A stretch of DNA of 8,292 bases from Candidatus Cloacimonadota bacterium (GTDB lineage Bacteria; Cloacimonadota; Cloacimonadia; Cloacimonadales; Cloacimonadaceae): the NCBI GenBank assembly GCA_028683635.1, contig JAQUHL010000066.1, positions 1 through 8,292 of the forward strand, in the 5' to 3' direction. Shown here in pieces: positions 6,301 through 8,292 of the stretch (positions are counted from its first letter, which is position 1; every line of letters starts with the position of its first letter). The position numbers and the translations under genes were made by a program. A model generated the notes under the pieces. The model ran no database searches. It was not told the origin of the DNA and saw only the letters and a list, made by a program, of their open reading frames with translations.

Positions 6301-8291
6301 CTGAAAATGGCGCTTTCACATCAGCGGCCAAAGCGGATTATGAACATGGTCGCAATGTCCTCAGTTACCAGATTCCCATTGGTGGCAGTGCCACCTTCAC
6401 GATAACTTTCACTCCTCTCCTGCCAGAGTACTACTCCGGCAATATCGTTGTAACGCACAATGCCGTGGGAACTCCCATCAATGTCTTTGTTGATGGATAT
6501 GGAGTTGGCTCCCGAATTTTTGCTGATCCCAGAACTTTCAATATCGATATCCAACCCGGAGAGATTGCTCATCGCAACCTGAGCATTAGCAATATTGGTG
6601 TGGATTCTCTTTCCTACAGTGCCTGGGTTTACTATGCCCGTGAAGATAGAAACACCCTGCTCTACACCGGCTTTGAGGATAGCTGTCCCCCTGCAGGATG
6701 GACTGAAGTTCAGGTTGCAGGCAACGAAGGAGACTGGGCTCAGGCTGCCGCCACGGTCCATCCCAATGGAACACCACCTGTTGCCGGCAGTTTTCTTGGT
6801 TATTTCAATTCATACAGTACTCATGTGAACAACCGTCGCCGTCTGCAAAGCCCCGAACTCGACCTTTCGGACTATACAGGGCTTTCCCTTTCTTTCTGGA
6901 TGTTCCATGACGCTGGCTATCCCAGCTATTACGACACCCTGCAGGTGCAGGTATCGGTGAATGGAGGTGCCTGGATGGATGCAGGTAACTACATCCTGCG
7001 CTGTACCATGCCCTATGAATGGCGTCAGCATATCATCGATCTTTCCGCCTATGATCAGAACGCTAATCTGCGCGTGGGCTTCCTGGCTAAAAGCGGTTAT
7101 GGTAACGATATGCATATCGACGAAGTGTTACTGAGCGGAAATTATCAGATGCCCACGGATTGGATTACCATGAATGGTGAAACCTTCCTCTGGGGCGGGC
7201 TTACTCCCGAAGATCCCCCTCTGCCCATCGACATTGCCATCGATTCAGACGACCTGCCAAGTGGCTGGTATATGAATCAACTCCGCTTCATGTCAAACGA
7301 CCCCGGCAATCCTGACCTGCCAGTGTATCTGAATATTCGCGTTGGTACTCCGGATTACACTTTATCACCTCAATCTCTGGATTTCGGCGAAGTCAGCGTG
7401 GGAGAGTCCGATTCTCTGGATTTCGCGATTATAAATACCGGTCAGATCGGGCTTTCCGGAACCTTGACTACTCCTCCCGGATTCCATGTGGTGCTCACTT
7501 CGGGAATCCGCGAAGAGCATAATGGTTCTCTCTTGTCACTGTCTTCGAAGTCCACCCGCAATAGCGTCGATTTCTATATCTATCCCGGTATAGTGCTTGG
7601 TTTCAGGCTGGGTTTCATCCCCACAGAAGCCATTGACTACACAGGACAGATAGTTATCTCCACCAATACGGGGGTTGATGAGTTTCTGCCGGTCTCGGGA
7701 AGTGGGGTAGCCTTGCCCGTTGTTGCCAATGGAACGGTTACCGATATAGGTATCGAAAGTGCTGTATATCACGGCGAAGTTATCTCCACCGGAAATCAAG
7801 ACCTTATCCAGCGTGGAATAGTGTGGAACACCTACGGCAATCCCACTTTGATCGATGATGTTGTCATACTGTCTCCCGGCCAGGCAGGCAGCTTCAACAT
7901 TCCCTTTGCCTCTCTGGTGCATTCCCAAACCTATTACATAAAATCCTTTGCCGGGAATGCCCTGGGCACTGTTTTGGGCGATGAGATTTGTTTTACCACT
8001 CTCAGCCCTGAACTTACGGTTACCCCGGATTCCCTGCCCGATTTTGGTCATGTAGCGCTGGGACATCATTCTGCACCTTGCCACATCACTGTTTCCGGCC
8101 AGAATTTGGTGGATATGGTGTCTTTCTCCTGCGGCCAGGGATTTCAGCTATCTCTATCAGAAACAGGTGATTATGGTAACGAAGTGATTCTTTATCCCAC
8201 GGATTACATCCTGGCTCCCACCAATGTTTATATCCGTTTCAGTCCCACAACCACCGGACAGGTTACCGAACTTCTCTTTCCCATGACCGTG
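3..8291 (+). CDS. Giant secreted multidomain surface protein (internal fragment, both ends missing)
   Basis: One frame, with codons starting at multiples of 3, stays open for 2,763 codons with no stop, and no other frame does. No start codon, ribosome binding site or stop is inside the window, so the intact protein exceeds 2,763 residues. The order is a C39-like peptidase half-domain, an Ig-like domain, two PPC-like sandwiches, a solenoid of about 1,400 residues, a cap ending in RINW, then choice-of-anchor D/J and FN3-like modules. Composition is Gly/Asn/Ser/Thr/Asp-rich with alternating hydrophobics, typical of extracellular beta proteins, and no transmembrane helix is seen. In FCB-group bacteria such proteins are usually exported by a cleavable signal peptide and often by the type IX system; both signals would lie outside this window. 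A role in adhesion, polymer binding or surface proteolysis is inferred. The single long frame is certain; function and taxon are tentative. Confidence 0.95.
357..692 (+). other. Ig-like domain of the Kre9/KNH type
   Basis: Residues 119-230. The pattern is an opening strand I-S-V-L-L-Q-S-P, then G-I-Y-E-I-T-W-D-G (W152), a strand T-V-E-L-F-Y-N, the motif Y-Y-P-W-K-V-P (W192), and a final A-R-I-M-V-Q-V-K-D strand. This 'G..y.ItW......v.l.Y......g.y.W.vP.......i.V.D' layout is that of the small Ig-like domain family named after yeast Kre9/KNH, which is common in bacterial secreted proteins directly after enzymatic domains. It probably acts as a rigid spacer or a binding module between the peptidase-like head and the sandwiches that follow. 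About 110 residues is a normal length. Confidence 0.55.
693..1004 (+). other. Beta-sandwich domain, PPC-like, first copy
   Basis: Residues 231-334. The landmarks are a Trp strand T-W-V-V-A-G-M-R, then T-T-L-D-L-Y-D, then N-W-V-L-V-D-K-N-H and a final G-V-R-Y-E-D-Y. This resembles the '(W)-x-v-x-a-v-R-p......D-L-x-L-Y-D........v-D-x-N-H' arrangement seen in bacterial secreted beta-sandwiches related to pre-peptidase C-terminal domains. No catalytic residues are evident. It pairs with the next domain, and together they join the peptidase/Ig head to the fibre. The family assignment is by pattern only. Confidence 0.4.
1005..1325 (+). other. Beta-sandwich domain, PPC-like, second copy
   Basis: Residues 335-441. 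The sequence V-V-K-M-Y-D-L-Q-L-D-P-G-N-Y-T-I-L-L is a good match to the PPC pattern in which the chain becomes the subject of 'Y-x-x-x-L-x-p-G-x-Y-x-x-x-l'. It is followed by G-D-L-G-F-A-L-Y-S and the closing strand I-Y-G-L-L-V-W-S-N. PPC domains are found at the ends of secreted peptidases and help in folding, secretion or substrate binding. That fits a position between a peptidase-like domain and a fibre. Confidence 0.5.
1326..1565 (+). other. Solenoid entry module (W..ST.W....NW....VP motif)
   Basis: Residues 442-521. The motif runs L-W-E-G-D-I-S-T-A-W-N (W445), then G-N-W, then T-V-P-N-A-T-T-D-V-Y-I-P, then K-P-V-I-S-G, then A-V-C-R-N-L-T-I-G-A-G-A and T-L-T-V-N-G. In FCB-group surface proteins this 'W-x-G..S-T-x-W....N-W.....V-P....d-V-x-I-P.....P-x-I......C-x-N-L-t-I..G-a' sequence typically opens a run of beta-solenoid repeats. 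Here it occurs once, exactly where the sequence changes from sandwich domains to repeats. It is a strong lineage marker for FCB bacteria, though not a function call. Confidence 0.7.
2133..2261 (+). repeat. Solenoid repeat unit A
   Basis: Starts G-G-D-W-V-N-S-G-G-T (W714), continues R-I-V-F-T-G-D-A and ends T-L-E-L-A-K-T-G. This is the clearest early copy of the 'W-x-N-x-G ... v-x-F-x-G ... L-x-x-x-K-T-G' unit. Confidence 0.6.
2550..2792 (+). repeat. Solenoid super-repeat unit B (PTEG type)
   Basis: Runs M-E-G-G-V-L-D-F-I-D-N-G, then S-G-G-F-I-R, then F-N-P-T-E-G-I-I-E-L-Y-G (F893), then T-L-L-I-N-K-T-A. It shares the whole order of landmarks with unit C, which begins 978 bases later. The pair therefore looks like a larger duplicated block rather than one of the short units. 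Confidence 0.6.
3528..3761 (+). repeat. Solenoid super-repeat unit C (PTEG type)
   Basis: Runs M-S-G-G-V-L-K-I-S-N-N-G (M1176), then S-G-G-E-I-K-V, then F-S-P-T-E-G-I-V-E-L-I-G (F1216), then L-I-L-R-K-T-G. It is the closest relative of unit B within the window. The F-x-P-T-E-G-I-(I/V)-E-L-x-G core is nearly identical between the two. Confidence 0.6.
3921..4058 (+). repeat. Solenoid repeat unit D
   Basis: Starts G-G-K-W-T-N-N-G-D-T (W1310), continues G-L-V-S-W-I-T-S and ends H-V-R-V-T-T-G. It is preceded by an acidic N-N-D-N-D-E turn that might bind a metal ion, though no full calcium motif is seen. Confidence 0.55.
4575..4721 (+). repeat. Solenoid repeat unit E
   Basis: Starts F-K-V-G-K-G, continues A-R-G-T-F-E-F-I-G-S-S-Q and L-L-P-G-I-R-V-N-K-S-G (K1571). 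It has the P-T-E-G position replaced by T-A-R-G but keeps the 'G-x-x-E-(L/F)-I-G' strand of units B and C. Confidence 0.55.
4815..4952 (+). repeat. Solenoid repeat unit F
   Basis: Starts N-N-D-W-I-N-E-A-G-T (W1608), continues T-S-T-V-T-L-K-A-E and ends N-F-Y-N-L-V-I-N-H. The final strand has the 'F-Y-N-L-x-I-N' form most common in this repeat family, with K-T-G replaced by H-P-D. Confidence 0.55.
5361..5501 (+). repeat. Solenoid repeat unit G
   Basis: Starts F-G-G-N-L-S-I-S-S-G, continues G-T-I-S-F-T-G-N-G-N-S and ends N-F-K-N-I-T-V-N-K-S-S (K1831). It is followed by the simple ladder L-T-L-S ... I-T-V-N-G-G-V-L-N-L-A-G, after which the repeats fade into the cap domain. Confidence 0.6.
5736..6131 (+). 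other. Solenoid C-terminal cap ending in RINW motif
   Basis: Residues 1912-2043. The sequence changes from ladders to a more globular pattern: A-Y-Y-N-L-F-V-N-S-G-G, then F-E-Y-T-G, then F-A-Y-C-T-F-R-Y-G, then the closing G-G-W-A-G-S-G-H-E-M-D-Y-Y-S-R-I-N-W (W2041). A 'G-x-(a/s)-G....E.D.y.R-I-x-W' ending is, from memory, a recurrent boundary between beta-helix parts and Ig-like parts in FCB surface proteins. It sits here immediately before the first ASH-like domain. The function is probably capping the exposed edge of the solenoid. Confidence 0.5.
6132..6509 (+). other. Choice-of-anchor D / ASH-like Ig domain 1
   Basis: Residues 2044-2169. The hallmark is P-E-I-Q-V-N-P-P-L-F-N-F-G-E-V (F2057), followed by T-R-N-M-L-I-S-N-P-G-S, G-G-S-A-T-F-T-I-T-F-T-P, Y-Y-S-G-N-I-V-V and the closing V-D-G-Y-G. 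This is the normal strand order of the ASPM/SPD-2/Hydin-like Ig fold known in bacteria as the choice-of-anchor D domain, found near the C-termini of exported proteins with varied anchoring signals. Confidence 0.75.
6510..7349 (+). other. BACON/ASH-like Ig domain split by an inserted domain
   Basis: The first half (bases 6510-6653) reads A-D-P-R-T-F-N-I-D-I-Q-P-G-E, then H-R-N-L-S-I-S-N-I-G-V-D-S-L-S-Y-S-A, which is the start of a BACON/ASH-type Ig domain. The second half (bases 7152-7349) reads D-W-I-T-M-N-G, then P-I-D-I-A-I-D-S-D-D-L-P-S-G-W-Y, then F-M-S-N-D-P-G-N-P-D-L-P-V-Y-L-N-I-R-V, which is the usual end of the same domain type. A choice-of-anchor J domain lies between them. Each half lacks the strands present in the other, so a single nested fold is the simplest reading. 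Two separate truncated domains are the alternative. Confidence 0.55.
6654..7139 (+). other. Choice-of-anchor J (MAM/cleaved-adhesin-like) domain
   Basis: Residues 2218-2379. It opens with L-L-Y-T-G-F-E-D-S-C-P-P-A-G-W, continues G-D-W-A-Q, G-Y-F-N-S-Y, R-L-Q-S-P-E-L-D-L-S, L-S-F-W-M-F-H-D and L-Q-V-Q-V-S-V-N-G-G-A-W, and closes with R-Q-H-I-I-D-L-S-A-Y, L-R-V-G-F and the acidic I-D-E-V-L-L (D2373, E2374). This matches the jelly-roll module called choice-of-anchor J, related to the cleaved adhesin domain of Porphyromonas gingipains and to MAM domains. Members bind carbohydrate or protein ligands and often hold calcium. Length of about 160 residues is normal. This is the most confident domain call in the window. 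Confidence 0.85.
7353..7712 (+). other. Choice-of-anchor D / ASH-like Ig domain 2
   Basis: Residues 2451-2570. The hallmark is Y-T-L-S-P-Q-S-L-D-F-G-E-V-S-V-G-E (F2461), followed by F-A-I-I-N-T-G, Y-T-G-Q-I-V-I-S-T-N and L-P-V-S-G-S-G. This is a textbook strand order for the family. The middle is slightly enlarged by a segment around R-E-E-H-N-G that lacks the usual Pro-Gly loop. Confidence 0.75.
7713..8003 (+). other. FN3-like domain (R-G-x-x-W type)
   Basis: Residues 2571-2667. The pattern V-T-D-I-G-I-E-S-A-V-Y-H-G-E-V, then Q-R-G-I-V-W-N (W2608), then N-P-T-L, then Q-T-Y-Y-I-K-S-F-A-G-N-A-L-G-T (Y2644, Y2645), closing with E-I-C-F-T-T, follows the fibronectin type III-like module that is very common in Bacteroidota and relatives. 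It likely serves as a spacer between the two ASH-like domains. Confidence 0.7.
8007..8291 (+). other. Choice-of-anchor D / ASH-like Ig domain 3 (truncated by window end)
   Basis: From residue 2669. It begins P-E-L-T-V-T-P-D-S-L-P-D-F-G-H-V-A-L-G, continues C-H-I-T-V-S-G-Q-N-L and N-V-Y-I-R-F-S-P-T-T-T-G-Q, and is cut by the window end shortly before the expected closing strand. The 'G-x-N-L' loop and the F-x-P strand match the variant of this Ig fold seen near C-termini of type IX secreted proteins, so the C-terminus of the protein may be near. No sorting signal is visible yet. Confidence 0.65.
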
Positions 8292-8292
8292 G

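Noticed and set aside
6321..6761. Open stretch of 146 codons on the minus strand
   Set aside because: It overlaps the confident ASH-like and choice-of-anchor J coding sequence in antisense and has no domain features.
7536..8084. Open stretch of 182 codons on the minus strand
   Set aside because: It lies antisense to the FN3-like and ASH-like domains, whose family signatures are clear on the + strand. Its translation shows no recognisable domain.

Overview
The window is the interior of one very large protein-coding gene on the + strand. The reading frame whose codons begin at multiples of 3 is open from base 3 to base 8291, which is 2,763 codons with no stop. Neither the start nor the stop codon lies inside the window. 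The domain content points to a secreted, surface-displayed multidomain protein from the Fibrobacterota-Chlorobiota-Bacteroidota (FCB) superphylum. The best guess is Cloacimonadota (WWE1), because the combination seen here is, from memory, characteristic of giant exported proteins in that group. That combination is a W..ST.W....NW....VP entry motif, solenoid repeats ending in K-T/S-G, an RINW boundary motif, choice-of-anchor D and J modules, and R-G-x-x-W FN3-like modules. The taxon is an inference and was not searched. G+C is close to but under 50% by eye.

Layout by residue of the fragment (residue n starts at base 3n). Residues 1-112 are the C-terminal half of a C39/papain-like cysteine peptidase-like domain. 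Residues 119-230 are an Ig-like domain of the Kre9/KNH type. Residues 231-441 are two beta-sandwiches resembling pre-peptidase C-terminal (PPC) domains. Residues 442-521 are the solenoid entry module. Residues about 520-1930 are a long degenerate beta-solenoid of Gly/Asn/Ser/Thr-rich strands with recognisable repeat units. Residues about 1912-2043 are the solenoid cap ending in RINW. Residues 2044-2169 are choice-of-anchor D/ASH-like domain 1. Residues 2170-2449 are a BACON/ASH-like Ig domain that appears to be split by an inserted choice-of-anchor J (MAM/lectin-like) domain. Residues 2451-2570 are ASH-like domain 2. Residues 2571-2668 are an FN3-like domain. ASH-like domain 3 starts at about residue 2669 and runs off the end.

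The likely overall picture is an exported fibre with a peptidase-like head, a long beta-helical shaft, and a C-terminal string of Ig-like and carbohydrate/adhesin-like modules. A type IX secretion C-terminal sorting domain would be expected downstream of the window, but this is not visible. There are no intergenic regions, RNA genes, mobile elements or CRISPR arrays. Many open stretches exist in other frames, especially antisense, and all appear to be shadows of this one frame.
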